Assembly: GCA_903837255.1 (NCBI GenBank) | Contig: CAILTZ010000180.1 | Location: 1-10,832 of the forward strand | Length of the DNA stretch: 10,832 nucleotides | Source: an uncultured Pirellula sp. | Lineage (GTDB): Bacteria; Planctomycetota; Planctomycetia; Pirellulales; Pirellulaceae | Reading direction: 5' to 3' | Part shown: in pieces, positions 1-7,038 of the stretch | How the letters are laid out: each line of letters opens with the position of its first letter | Numbering within the stretch: position 1 is the first letter of the stretch | Notes under the pieces: model-generated | The model's database searches: none | What the model saw: only the letters and a program-made list of their open reading frames with translations | Told to the model about the DNA's origin: nothing | Translations under genes and position numbers: made by a program

Positions 1-1076
1 AGGAATCCGAGTATGATATTGATTAGGATTCCTAGGAAAGCATCTAGCCCTTGGAACATTTCACTCGCATCCGTGGCATTGAAAACAAAGTCCTTGGATT
101 GCAATTGGCGATTTTCCGTCTCGAAAAGCTTCGAGAGATTAGCCAGGGCCGAATCGCTGATCCCGGGTCTTGCCACGAGAACATTCGGGACCGTATAGGT
201 CAAAGTCTCCTGCATTGGAATTTCGGGTTGTTGGGAAATGTAACCCGCTGGCATTCGAAACTCTTGGGCATAACGGAGCTTTGCCGCATGGGCTCCGATG
301 TAAGGGGACCGGAACTCGAAACCCTCGGAGAGGAGCTGCTTGATCGCTTCGACATTCCTTTCGCTGGCAACATTCACAACAACAAAGACGGCATCGACCT
401 CCGAGGGAGTCTGGTATCTGGATTCGGATGTTATGGGGAGTTTTGCTAGCAAGTCCCATTCGTGCTTGTACTGGACCTTCGTACCGGAGTTCCACCGTTG
501 AAAAAACTCCTTGGCCACGCTGTGGCTTCCTTCATCTTTGACGTTGGTCAGCACGATGGATACAGGACGGGTCTTCGGATCAATTTCTTTACGGGTCATC
601 CACAAGACGACTTCGAGGATTGGCGTCTGAAGGACGGTCAGGGATTCCGGGACCGGGATCCCTGCTTGGATGAACGCCACATCTGCTTTTTTGGCCAAAG
701 GAACTCCAGAGATGCGTTGAATAGCTTCTGCGGAGGAGTCCACTTTTACCGCATGCATCTTGGCTTTGCGAAAGTATCGAAGGTTTTCATCGACAAAGTC
801 TCGCTCAGGGACGGCAACGCTCACCGAGGTGGCGAGGAAGAAGTTCCAGTAGGCCCAAATCAGAAAGCCCAAAAGGGCCAGTCCGAGAAAGGCGGCTGGC
901 AGTCGACTGACCGAGATGAAATTCCGACCTCTTTGGGCGACCTTCTGTGCCTCTTGGGCGGCTCGGTTGACTTCATCGACAGCACCGGCGAGCCCAGAGT
1001 GCCCCGGCAACTCGACGGCGATTTTCTCGCGAATTCGATCCGCCCCCTCGATGATGCCTTCGATTTTTAAGTTCAT
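1..1076 (-). CDS. TAXI-type TRAP solute-binding-like protein, membrane-anchored (partial, C-terminus off the left edge)
   Basis: The minus strand is open from ATG at 1076-1074 to the window edge, giving 358 residues with no stop. An N-terminal charged segment (1-56) is followed by one strong membrane helix (about 59-82, ending in WAYWNFF). The remaining domain follows the order of TAXI-type periplasmic binding proteins: ADVAFIQAG at 131-139, a strand with LEVVLWMTR at 154-162, PVSIVLTNVKDEGSHSVAKEF at 171-191, DAVFVVV at 228-234, and PYIGAHAAKLRYAQEF (258-273) leading to YTVPNVLVAR (294-303). A second hydrophobic run (346-358) begins at the edge and may be a C-terminal membrane helix. Known TAXI proteins bind organic acids for TRAP permeases. 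No permease gene is visible here, and the uncleaved anchor suggests a membrane-tethered sensor or binding protein; that role is inferred. The start has no clear Shine-Dalgarno. Gene reality is near certain; family assignment is by recall of motif order. Confidence 0.8.
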   Translation of the reverse strand, partial: MNLKIEGIIEGADRIREKIAVELPGHSGLAGAVDEVNRAAQEAQKVAQRGRNFISVSRLPAAFLGLALLGFLIWAYWNFFLATSVSVAVPERDFVDENLRYFRKAKMHAVKVDSSAEAIQRISGVPLAKKADVAFIQAGIPVPESLTVLQTPILEVVLWMTRKEIDPKTRPVSIVLTNVKDEGSHSVAKEFFQRWNSGTKVQYKHEWDLLAKLPITSESRYQTPSEVDAVFVVVNVASERNVEAIKQLLSEGFEFRSPYIGAHAAKLRYAQEFRMPAGYISQQPEIPMQETLTYTVPNVLVARPGISDSALANLSKLFETENRQLQSKDFVFNATDASEMFQGLDAFLGILINIILGF

Positions 1077-1239
1077 CAGTGCAACAAGTAAAAAACCCCG
1101 AGAAAATCGATTAGTATCCCCTCTTGGACTAGTTTAATTCATGATATTTCCCAAGCCAATGGTCGATAACTTTCTAAAGCGATAATTCTGGAGGCCGAAG
1201 GATCTTCGATCTATGACGCTAGTTCCCAAGGAGGGTAAC
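1077..1239. promoter_or_regulatory. Divergent intergenic region with weak promoter candidates
   Basis: This gap separates the divergent TAXI-like gene and the metalloprotease gene, so it must hold both start regions. For the minus strand, TTGGCT (1159-1154) and TAAACT (1136-1131) are 17 bases apart, each matching the sigma-70 consensus at 4 of 6 positions. For the plus strand, GATAAT (1181-1186) matches the -10 consensus at 5 of 6, with no convincing -35 box at 17 bases. Both are weak and could be chance. Confidence 0.25.
1228..1235 (+). promoter_or_regulatory. Strong Shine-Dalgarno that fixes the metalloprotease start
   Basis: AAGGAGGG lies four bases before ATG at 1240. An earlier in-frame ATG at 1213 would make this ribosome site part of the coding region and would put a polar stretch ahead of the signal peptide, so 1240 is the preferred start. 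Confidence 0.75.
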
Positions 1240-2316
1240 ATGGTCACACGGTTAATGTCTTGTCTTTTTTTGATTCTTCTTGGGCTTTGTCAAACGCCCC
1301 AAGTCTCTCGTGCGGGGATGGTTTTCAATCTGATCGACATCGGTCAGGCGGGGGTGGGTACACAGTCGAGAATTGGCTTTCAGCAGGCAGCGGATTTTTG
1401 GTCGAGCAAATTTAACGATAATATTGTTATAAATCTAGAGATCGGAATGGCCGCTCTTGGTGGCTCGACACTTGGATCAACTAGCCTGGGGACGGTCTCC
1501 GGGAGTTACTCGTCGTTCCGTACTGCGGTACTCGCCGATGCGACATCGCAGAACGATAGCCTCTTTGCAAGCAATCTACCGAGTGGATCAAGTTTCAGTG
1601 TTTATATCAATCGGACCTCGAATAGCCCTAACGGCGCTCTGAGCGCAGTGCCCTACGTGGATAACGATGGTGACGCGAACAACACGACTGTATTGTTGGC
1701 AAGCGCCAATGCAAAAGCTCTTGGGCTGATCGCTGCAAATAACTCAGCCGTGGATGCCAGGATTCAATTCAACTCCAGCTACAATTTCGACTACGATCGA
1801 ACCAATGGCATTACGTCGAATGCATTTGATTTCGTTGGAATTGCGATCCATGAGATCGGTCATGCAATGGGCTTTTTTAGCGGAGTTGATCTGCTGGATA
1901 CCAATGCAGGCTTGCGCGATGATCAGTACGATGTTGTAACGTCTCTTGATTTCACTCGGTTCTCCGCAGCCAGCCGAACCGCAGGTGCCAATATCGACTG
2001 GACTGCGGATAATCGCTCGAAGTATTTTTCGGTGGATGGCGGAACCACTGTCGCAGTCGATAACGCTTGGTCTCTAGGGGCTAACTACGGAGACGGTAGG
2101 CAAGCAAGTCACTGGAAGGATGGGCTCGGCCGAGGGATCATGGACCCGACTTTTGCTCCAGGTGAACTAGGGGTGGTAACAAGCCTAGACCTTCGAGCCT
2201 TCGATGTCATTGGCTTTAACTCGTCGGCTGTCCCCGAGCCGACCAGCATCGCAATCTTCGCAGGTGGCCTGAGCATGCTGGCAATCGCCCGCCGAAGAGG
2301 AAAAGCAACTACCTAG
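1240..2316 (+). CDS. Secreted PEP-CTERM zinc metalloprotease (NF038122-like)
   Basis: The protein has 358 residues. A signal peptide spans 1-25 (hydrophobic core LFLILLGL, cleavage after SRA). The zincin motif HEIGHAMGF is at 204-212, with H204, E205 and H208 as expected zinc and catalytic residues. The usual third histidine of HExxHxxGxxH is replaced by S214; D217 and a downstream ASHW (H291) are alternative ligands. GIMDPT at 299-304 looks like the Met-turn of metzincins, with M301. The C-terminus carries PEP at 332-334, then a short hydrophobic helix and an RRR basic patch, the PEP-CTERM sorting signal read by an exosortase. The protein is therefore probably processed at the cell envelope. 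No exosortase gene is in the window. The match to the planctomycete/cyanobacterial NF038122 metalloprotease group is from memory of the HEIGHxxGFxSGVD and ASHWKD patterns. It is transcribed on its own strand, with a 121-base gap to the next gene. Confidence 0.88.
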   Translation: MVTRLMSCLFLILLGLCQTPQVSRAGMVFNLIDIGQAGVGTQSRIGFQQAADFWSSKFNDNIVINLEIGMAALGGSTLGSTSLGTVSGSYSSFRTAVLADATSQNDSLFASNLPSGSSFSVYINRTSNSPNGALSAVPYVDNDGDANNTTVLLASANAKALGLIAANNSAVDARIQFNSSYNFDYDRTNGITSNAFDFVGIAIHEIGHAMGFFSGVDLLDTNAGLRDDQYDVVTSLDFTRFSAASRTAGANIDWTADNRSKYFSVDGGTTVAVDNAWSLGANYGDGRQASHWKDGLGRGIMDPTFAPGELGVVTSLDLRAFDVIGFNSSAVPEPTSIAIFAGGLSMLAIARRRGKATT

Positions 2317-2335
2317 GCTTTGCAGCTTCCCTCGC

Positions 2336-2364
2336 TTGACACTCCATCCAAGTTCTGTTGAACG
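2336..2364 (+). promoter_or_regulatory. Possible promoter for the beta-barrel-like gene
   Basis: A perfect -35 hexamer TTGACA is at 2336-2341. At 17 bases the -10 position (2359-2364) reads TGAACG, a poor match, though it is preceded by TGT, which could act as an extended -10. The site lies about 74 bases before the start of the next gene. Without it, that gene could be read through from the metalloprotease gene. Confidence 0.22.
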
Positions 2365-2437
2365 TTGGTTGACTCCTGACCGATGAACCGGGTATTGATT
2401 CGTCTTTGCCCCAAGTTGTTCAAAGAATTTAGGATTT

Positions 2438-3460
2438 ATGCAAACGATCAAGTACATTGCTTGCATTCTTTGGGGTTTGCTCGTTGCTGGTCCTGCCATC
2501 GCTCAGGATTTCTCCCAGTACCTCCATCAACCCACACAAGTCGATCCGAATGCCGATCCGAATGCCGCATCGCCACTGGAATATCATGGCGAAGTTGCAT
2601 CGGAGTACGAGGTGGAAATCCCAAGTACGATTCCGTCGCGAAAGCTACGTCGCATCGATGGCGCGGAGGTCGAGTCCCCAAAAGTCATACGCTTCGCTTC
2701 TTCGGATCCTGGATACCGGATTTATCGAACCAGTGAATCGATCACTAGCTACATGCCTGGCGATGGCGAGCAGTTCGGATGGCTTGACTTCCAAACCAAC
2801 CCCTATATTTCAACGACTCAATCCTCAGGGATCACGACTGCGATTGGTCTCCACCTGCTCTCGGGTCCGAATTCAGTGCCTTTACCACCGAGGCTTTGGG
2901 ACTTCGTGCTCGGTTATCAAAAGCGAGACACGTTGGGTGATCGGTTCAGTTATGATCTAGCGTCGAGTATCGGGGTCTACAGCGACTTCGAGGACAGCGC
3001 ACGCGAAGGAGTCAGGCCGTTGGGGCACGCGGTGGGGTCGTTTCATCGAAGCCAGAGATTGGATTGGGTCTTTGGGGTCGATTACGTGAATCGCGACGAC
3101 TACAAAATCCTACCCGTGATGGGATTTTCATGGCACAATCCGACCGGCACTGGTTGGCGTTTTGACATGGTTTTTCCTCGACCTCGCATTCAATACAGCT
3201 TAACGAATACCAGCCGGCTGTACATGTCCGGTCTGCTCGGTGGGGGAACTTGGGATATCGAGATGCCCAAGGAAAAGGATGACGTGATGACCTACCGCGA
3301 CCTTAGGATCCTCTTTGGACACGAGCAGCTGACCCCAGGCGGGAATATTGCCGCGACGGAGATAGGACTCGTCTTCAATAGGCAGCTGCAGATGCGCCAC
3401 TCGCTGGAACAAGTCGACTTCGACGACGCATTCATCTTTCGTTTAGTCGCACGCCATTAG
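2438..3460 (+). CDS. Secreted outer-membrane beta-barrel-like protein (DUF6268-like)
   Basis: The protein has 340 residues. A signal peptide spans 1-22 (core YIACILWGLLVAGPAIA, cleavage before QD), then a low-complexity linker with DPNADPNA at 36-43. From about residue 110 onward it alternates short polar and aromatic/hydrophobic strands, as in a beta-barrel: a segment with GLHLLSGP, PPRLWDFVLGY, a strand with SIGVYSDFED, then DWVFGVDYVNRDDYKILPVMGFSW, a segment ending FDMVFPRPR, a Gly-rich strand with YMSGLLGGGTWDIE, and a final pair with EIGLVFNRQLQMR and DDAFIFRLVARH. This order matches a family of secreted proteins common in Pirellulaceae that I recall as DUF6268-like outer-membrane proteins. 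The biochemical role is unknown. The start has only AGGA close upstream, a weak ribosome site, but the signal peptide supports it. The stop overlaps the opposing molybdoenzyme gene by four bases. Confidence 0.8.
   Translation: MQTIKYIACILWGLLVAGPAIAQDFSQYLHQPTQVDPNADPNAASPLEYHGEVASEYEVEIPSTIPSRKLRRIDGAEVESPKVIRFASSDPGYRIYRTSESITSYMPGDGEQFGWLDFQTNPYISTTQSSGITTAIGLHLLSGPNSVPLPPRLWDFVLGYQKRDTLGDRFSYDLASSIGVYSDFEDSAREGVRPLGHAVGSFHRSQRLDWVFGVDYVNRDDYKILPVMGFSWHNPTGTGWRFDMVFPRPRIQYSLTNTSRLYMSGLLGGGTWDIEMPKEKDDVMTYRDLRILFGHEQLTPGGNIAATEIGLVFNRQLQMRHSLEQVDFDDAFIFRLVARH
2543..2566 (+). repeat. Two tandem copies of a 12-base unit within a gene
   Basis: GATCCGAATGCC occurs twice back to back and encodes DPNADPNA just after the signal peptide. 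The in-frame duplication lengthens the flexible linker by four residues and is likely to vary in copy number between strains. Confidence 0.8.
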
Positions 3461-5502
3461 GCTTCGGGGATAACGGGGATAAGCTGAATTGGCTTGATCC
3501 TCACCGCAACGTTTCCGAAGGTGCTGCCACCACCCAGGTCCGTCAGTCGCTCACTGGTAAGATCATTGAGGCTTTTTTTGTCGGGGCTGAGTTTCGGCCA
3601 CCACTGACCTACCGAGATGACCACGCCTTGTTTTGCATCCTGGGTCACCACAGCTTTGCGTTGGATAGTCCCATAGCGGCTTGCAACCTCCATCGGATGG
3701 CCATCGAGGATGCCGTACTTGTGTGCGTCATCGGGATGGATCAGCAGGGTTGGTTCTCCACCGGCGAGTTTGATAATGCTCGGGACGTTCCCCATGGTCG
3801 TGTTGACCACGACGGCACCTGGAGGCGAGATTAGCCTCAAAGGATACTCTGGATTTAACTCCTCCTCGAATTCGATTTGTTGCGGTGGGGGCACGAAGCG
3901 TATCTTGCCATCAGAAAAATGGCTACCTTGGGAATAAGGCAGAAAGGGAGTCGGCAGGGACAGTTTGATCGAACGCTCGGCAGTGAGTTTTTGGCGGGTG
4001 ATTCCAGAGAGCCAGGGATTGGAGGAGTCGAGCATCTTGTCGATCAGCTCATCGGTACCCCAATCAAGCTCTGGAATATCCAACTGCAATCGCTTGGCGA
4101 GCTGCTGAAAAATCCACCGGTTGGTTTTGGCTTGGCCTCTGGCAGGTACGACCGCATCGGCGTACTGCAAGTAGTAGTGACCGTAGGATGTGTAGACGTC
4201 GGGGTGTTCAAGAAACGTCGTTGCTGGCAGCAGATAATCGGCGTAATCGGCCGTGTCGGTTTGAAAATGTTCGAGCACCACTGTAAACAGTGAATCTCGC
4301 TTTAAACCCTGGCGAACTCTCGCTGAATCGGGTGCGACGGCCGCGGGGTTGCTATTGTAGACAATAAGCGCGTGGATGCTCTGCGGCTGGCTCAGCAGTT
4401 CACTGGCCAAGCAATTCATATTGACTTGTCGGCAGGTGGATTTCGATCGGTGCGCTCCGGTGATCTCTCGACGGTTCAACTGAAAGGCACCGCTGGTGGA
4501 CAATACCGAACCACCACCGAGTTGTTTCCAAGCTCCGATGAGTGCTGGCAGCAGAGTGATTGCACGGCAAGCGTTCCCGCCTCCTTCGTTGCGGGTCATG
4601 CCATAGCCGACTTTGATGAAACTTGCACCGCTCTTGGCATACGAGCGGACCATCGCTTGAAGGGACTCAAGCGGCACATCGCAATACTCCGAGGCCCTTG
4701 AGAGCGTCCACGTCTTGCAAGCTTGGCGGTACTCATCGAGACCCGTTGCGAATTGACCGAGATACTCGCGGTCCTCCCAGCCCTGTGCTAGTATCTCTCG
4801 ACCGATGGCCAGGGCCAAAGCCGCGTCGGTACCGACACGAATTTGCCAATGCTCGTCGGCAAAGCGGGAGGTTTCGTTGCGATAAGGATCGATATGGAGG
4901 ATCTTTGCCCCTCGTTTGCGAGCCTCTTTGAGGATCGGTGCCAGATGCGAGTTGCTGCGAAGGACGTTGATTCCCCAAAGGACGATGTAACGTGAATGTA
5001 CGAGGTCCTCCGGGTCACACCCTATCTTGTTCGGACCGTAGTTGGCTTCCCAAGCTGCTCCGCCGGTGGTGGCACAGATCGTTTGATCGAGCTCCAAGGC
5101 GCCGAGCGAACGAAAAAACAGGCTCGGCGAGTCACCTTGGATCACCCCCATGGTACCTGCGTAATGGTAAGGCAGCACGGACTGACCACCATGAGAGTCG
5201 AGGATGCTGCGGAGGCGATCTGCGATTTCATCGAGTGCCGTGTCCCAATTTACCTGCTCGAACTTGCCCTGGCCTTTGCCCCCGACGCGACGCATCGGAT
5301 GCAGCAATCGGTCGGCTTGCTCCTGCCTTTCCGGGTACCGAGCGGTTTTCACGCAAGCGAACCCACGCGTGATCGGGTGCGATGGATCTCCTGCAAGGCC
5401 GACGACCTTGTCTCCATCAACATGGATGTTTAGGGCGCAAGCGTCTGGGCAATCCAATGCGCATACCGATGGAACGACTCTGAGGGAAGGGGTTTGGTTC
5501 AT
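3457..5502 (-). CDS. Molybdopterin oxidoreductase (DMSO reductase superfamily, cytoplasmic)
   Basis: The protein has 681 residues from ATG at 5502-5500. Residues 14-50 hold four cysteines (C14, C18, C22, C50; C-x3-C-x3-C-x27-C) expected to bind a [4Fe-4S] cluster, followed by ARYPERQ. C143 in TICATTGG sits where the molybdenum ligand (Cys or SeCys) lies in this superfamily. The central domain carries DPEDLVHSRYIVLWG and, further on, VYNSNPAAVAPDSARV and YADYLLPATTFLEHPDVYTSYG. The C-terminal molydop-binding domain has NTTMGNVPSI, LLIHPDDA and LTDLGGGSTFGN. Length and motif order fit the COG0243 group of single-subunit oxidoreductases; the substrate cannot be read from sequence. There is no twin-arginine signal and no adjacent electron-transfer subunit, so it probably works in the cytoplasm with an unknown donor or acceptor. 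An ATG seven codons upstream (5523) lies inside the preceding gene; I chose 5502 because it makes a TAATG overlap with that gene's stop. It is the last gene of the operon. Confidence 0.93.
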   Translation of the reverse strand: MNQTPSLRVVPSVCALDCPDACALNIHVDGDKVVGLAGDPSHPITRGFACVKTARYPERQEQADRLLHPMRRVGGKGQGKFEQVNWDTALDEIADRLRSILDSHGGQSVLPYHYAGTMGVIQGDSPSLFFRSLGALELDQTICATTGGAAWEANYGPNKIGCDPEDLVHSRYIVLWGINVLRSNSHLAPILKEARKRGAKILHIDPYRNETSRFADEHWQIRVGTDAALALAIGREILAQGWEDREYLGQFATGLDEYRQACKTWTLSRASEYCDVPLESLQAMVRSYAKSGASFIKVGYGMTRNEGGGNACRAITLLPALIGAWKQLGGGSVLSTSGAFQLNRREITGAHRSKSTCRQVNMNCLASELLSQPQSIHALIVYNSNPAAVAPDSARVRQGLKRDSLFTVVLEHFQTDTADYADYLLPATTFLEHPDVYTSYGHYYLQYADAVVPARGQAKTNRWIFQQLAKRLQLDIPELDWGTDELIDKMLDSSNPWLSGITRQKLTAERSIKLSLPTPFLPYSQGSHFSDGKIRFVPPPQQIEFEEELNPEYPLRLISPPGAVVVNTTMGNVPSIIKLAGGEPTLLIHPDDAHKYGILDGHPMEVASRYGTIQRKAVVTQDAKQGVVISVGQWWPKLSPDKKSLNDLTSERLTDLGGGSTFGNVAVRIKPIQLIPVIPEA

Positions 5503-5504
5503 TA
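5500..5504 (-). promoter_or_regulatory. TAATG stop/start overlap (translational coupling)
   Basis: Read on the minus strand, the TAA ending the hydrolase (5504-5502) shares one base with the ATG of the molybdoenzyme (5502-5500). No separate Shine-Dalgarno is evident (AATCTAATG precedes it), so the second gene is likely translated by re-initiation, which ties its output to the hydrolase. Confidence 0.75.
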
Positions 5505-6317
5505 GATTAACCGTGTGCACCACGCGTTGGCGATTGCGACGATCATCGGGATGTCTCGTTCGCTATTGGTAAGTAGGTGATTGCTTCCCGGTAGGGCGAC
5601 GAGCGTGCCTGGAAACGAACGTCGAGTGTCGCTTGTCCGAGTGTCGATCATCTCAGGGGTTCGATGATACCCGGCGTTGAAGATGGCGTGATGGAAGCCG
5701 ACGGTTTCGTCGTCGGGGGAGTGGAAAACCAGGACAGGTTTTTGAAGTCTTGCAACGGCCTTACGTAGATCGTGCTTGCGGAAATCGTCTACCATTTGAC
5801 GCTGGATTTCATGCTTTTGGCCCCCGATATTCACCGTGCCGATCCCTTTTTCCCCGATCGCAGGATCCATCTTCAACAACAGATCTGCTAGGTGCTGTGT
5901 GTCGCTAGGTGCAGCCAGCGCAATGACCCCTGAGACACTGGGGATTTGATCGGCCATTGCCAGACTCGCTGCACCGCCGAAACTATGGCCGATGAGAAAT
6001 CGGGGGGCATGGAATTCGCTAGACAAAAAGTTCGCAGCAGACAAAAGGTCTTCGCAGTTGGTGCTAAAGTTTGTTTCTGAAAACACGCCTTCGCTCCCCC
6101 CTAAGCCGCTGAAGTCATATCGAAGCACGCCCCAGTTGCAATCGGCCAGTCCTCTCGAGATCCGGACGATCGCTTTGAGGTCTTTATTGCAGGTGAAGCA
6201 ATGGGAAAAGAGGATCCAGCCATGGACATGCCCCGGGGGCGTTTCGAGGATCCCGGCAAGTTTTCCGCGACGACCGGGGAAATACACCCGATGGCTTTTT
6301 CGCATCGTTTCACTCAT
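5502..6317 (-). CDS. Alpha/beta hydrolase of the OsmC-fusion type, lacking the OsmC domain
   Basis: The protein has 271 residues with a full alpha/beta-hydrolase fold. HCFTCNKDLKA at 39-49 and LRYDFSGLGGSEG at 65-77 are early conserved blocks. GHSFGG at 110-115 is the nucleophile elbow with S112, HSPDDETVG at 199-207 supplies the acid (D202 or D203), and GSNHLL at 244-249 supplies H247. No signal peptide is present, so it should be cytoplasmic. The block pattern is that of hydrolases normally fused to a C-terminal OsmC peroxiredoxin-like domain. Here the protein ends shortly after the last helix (AWCTRLI) and no OsmC domain follows. An insert-like stretch at about 219-236 (rich in Thr/Arg/Asp) precedes the His block. 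The natural substrate is unknown. ATG at 6305 is an alternative start; neither has a good ribosome site. It lies 25 bases after the previous gene and is coupled to the molybdoenzyme. Confidence 0.88.
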   Translation of the reverse strand: MSETMRKSHRVYFPGRRGKLAGILETPPGHVHGWILFSHCFTCNKDLKAIVRISRGLADCNWGVLRYDFSGLGGSEGVFSETNFSTNCEDLLSAANFLSSEFHAPRFLIGHSFGGAASLAMADQIPSVSGVIALAAPSDTQHLADLLLKMDPAIGEKGIGTVNIGGQKHEIQRQMVDDFRKHDLRKAVARLQKPVLVFHSPDDETVGFHHAIFNAGYHRTPEMIDTRTSDTRRSFPGTLVALPGSNHLLTNSERDIPMIVAIANAWCTRLI

Positions 6318-6342
6318 CGCTCGATGAACCGGATCGTTAGGG

Positions 6343-6765
6343 TTACCGGACTCTTCGCATCAGGATCGAACCTCGATCCCCGGCGGCTTGGAACCCCCCG
6401 GTGAGAACGTCACCTGTGATTTGGGTTTGCATTTGGTAACTTCCCAAGATGGGTCCGAGTTTTTTCGAGGAAGTCAAAATGGTTTGGCCGTCTTGGGTGG
6501 ATTGAGGGATCAGTTCGGCACGATAAGCAAACGGGATGATGGCTGCAAATCGGCCTGCAAAGCGGGCTTGGTAGGTCCCCTGCGACGTCGGAGTGATCGT
6601 CACCCTCATCGGACCGCTGTGTCCAGTGGATTCGCTTTTCCATCGGCCTTGCCAGAGACCTTGCGGACTGGCCCCGAGATTCTCTTGCGCACAGACCTCA
6701 GAGCAGCAAGCCATGGACCCCAGATCTACTAGACCAAAAAGCACAATAAACAGTAACTTATTCAT
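6343..6765 (-). CDS. Small secreted protein of unknown function
   Basis: The protein has 140 residues. It starts with a signal peptide (core LLFIVLFGLVDLG) and is probably cleaved after VCA at 24-26. Cysteines at 20, 21 and 25 lie at the end of the signal; the lipobox is poor (SMAC), so a lipoprotein is less likely. The mature part has G-LWQGRW at 36-42, TGHSGPMRV at 47-55, YQARFAGRFAAIIPFAY at 65-81 and GSYQMQTQITGDVLTGGFQA at 108-127, and looks all-beta. I recognise this as similar in style to short conserved secreted planctomycete proteins but know no function. AGGT (6774-6771) lies about five bases before the ATG and gives a fair ribosome site. It is first in the operon with the hydrolase and molybdoenzyme. 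Since it is secreted and they are not, a shared pathway is not obvious. Confidence 0.8.
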   Translation of the reverse strand: MNKLLFIVLFGLVDLGSMACCSEVCAQENLGASPQGLWQGRWKSESTGHSGPMRVTITPTSQGTYQARFAGRFAAIIPFAYRAELIPQSTQDGQTILTSSKKLGPILGSYQMQTQITGDVLTGGFQAAGDRGSILMRRVR

Positions 6766-6816
6766 GCTTCACCTTTCGGACATTCTTGACATTCGGGAAA
6801 ACGTTTCATTCCCACG

Positions 6817-6822
6817 ATTATA
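6817..6822 (-). promoter_or_regulatory. Perfect -10 hexamer upstream of the three-gene operon
   Basis: The minus strand reads TATAAT about 50 bases before the ATG at 6765. At 16-18 bases upstream there is no good -35 box (CCCTAA/CCTAAA), so either an activator or a different sigma factor would be needed, or the match is chance. If used, the promoter lies immediately downstream of the hexamer repeat region. Confidence 0.35.
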
Positions 6823-6864
6823 AGGTTCTTGAAAAACTTTAGGGGTTAATTACCCAATCTTTCG

Positions 6865-6912
6865 CTCCTACTCCTACTCCTACTCCTACTCGTACTCGTA
6901 CTCCTGCTCCTA
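6865..6912. repeat. Hexanucleotide tandem repeat, eight units
   Basis: Units are CTCCTA four times, CTCGTA twice, CTCCTG once and CTCCTA once, followed by a partial CTCG. On the other strand it reads as TAGGAG/TACGAG. The purine-pyrimidine bias (CT-rich on plus) and the clustering of the two CTCGTA variants suggest slippage expansion. I recall similar GAGTAC/GAGTAG hexamer tracts from planctomycete intergenic DNA. Confidence 0.9.
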
Positions 6913-6961
6913 CTCGAAAGGCGTCCCAGGGCCGAACCGATCGCTGATCCCCTGTGACGCA

Positions 6962-6981
6962 GTTTCCATGTTCCATGAAAC
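6962..6981. repeat. Bulged inverted repeat
   Basis: GTTTC, one unpaired C, ATG, loop TTC, then CATGAAAC: the arms pair over 8 base pairs with a single-base bulge and a three-base loop. It contains two CATG direct copies. It is short and could be chance alone; its value comes from the neighbouring dyads. Confidence 0.45.
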
Positions 6982-7010
6982 AGACGAGCCTATCGATTCG
7001 GGCGGATCGA

Positions 7011-7038
7011 GTACCGTCCGCCGCGGCGGACTGAGTAC
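7011..7038. repeat. 16-base perfect palindrome within a GTAC-flanked dyad
   Basis: GTCCGCCGCGGCGGAC at 7016-7031 equals its own reverse complement. GTAC lies on both sides (7011-7014 and 7035-7038), separated by C on the left and TGA on the right. As RNA it could fold to a 6-base-pair GC stem closed by CGCG; as DNA it could be a dimer-binding site or a REP-like element. The GAGTAC words flanking it echo the hexamer repeat. Confidence 0.75.

Noticed and set aside
139..495. 118-codon minus-strand open frame
   Set aside because: Same strand but a different frame from the TAXI-like gene; rich in Cys and Arg with no domain pattern, so an out-of-frame shadow.
462..1070. 202-codon plus-strand open frame
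   Set aside because: Antisense to the TAXI-like gene, whose frame is open to the window edge and shows membrane and binding-domain motifs; the plus-strand translation shows no family pattern.
4996..5433. 145-codon plus-strand open frame
   Set aside because: Antisense to the conserved N-terminal half of the molybdoenzyme; no signature of its own.
5503..5523. Earlier ATG for the molybdoenzyme (7 extra codons)
   Set aside because: It lies within the hydrolase coding end; ATG at 5502 gives the TAATG coupling and the start expected from the distance to the first cluster cysteine.
6865..6912. CRISPR-like array
   Set aside because: Units are 6 bases in direct tandem with no spacers and no cas genes in the window.
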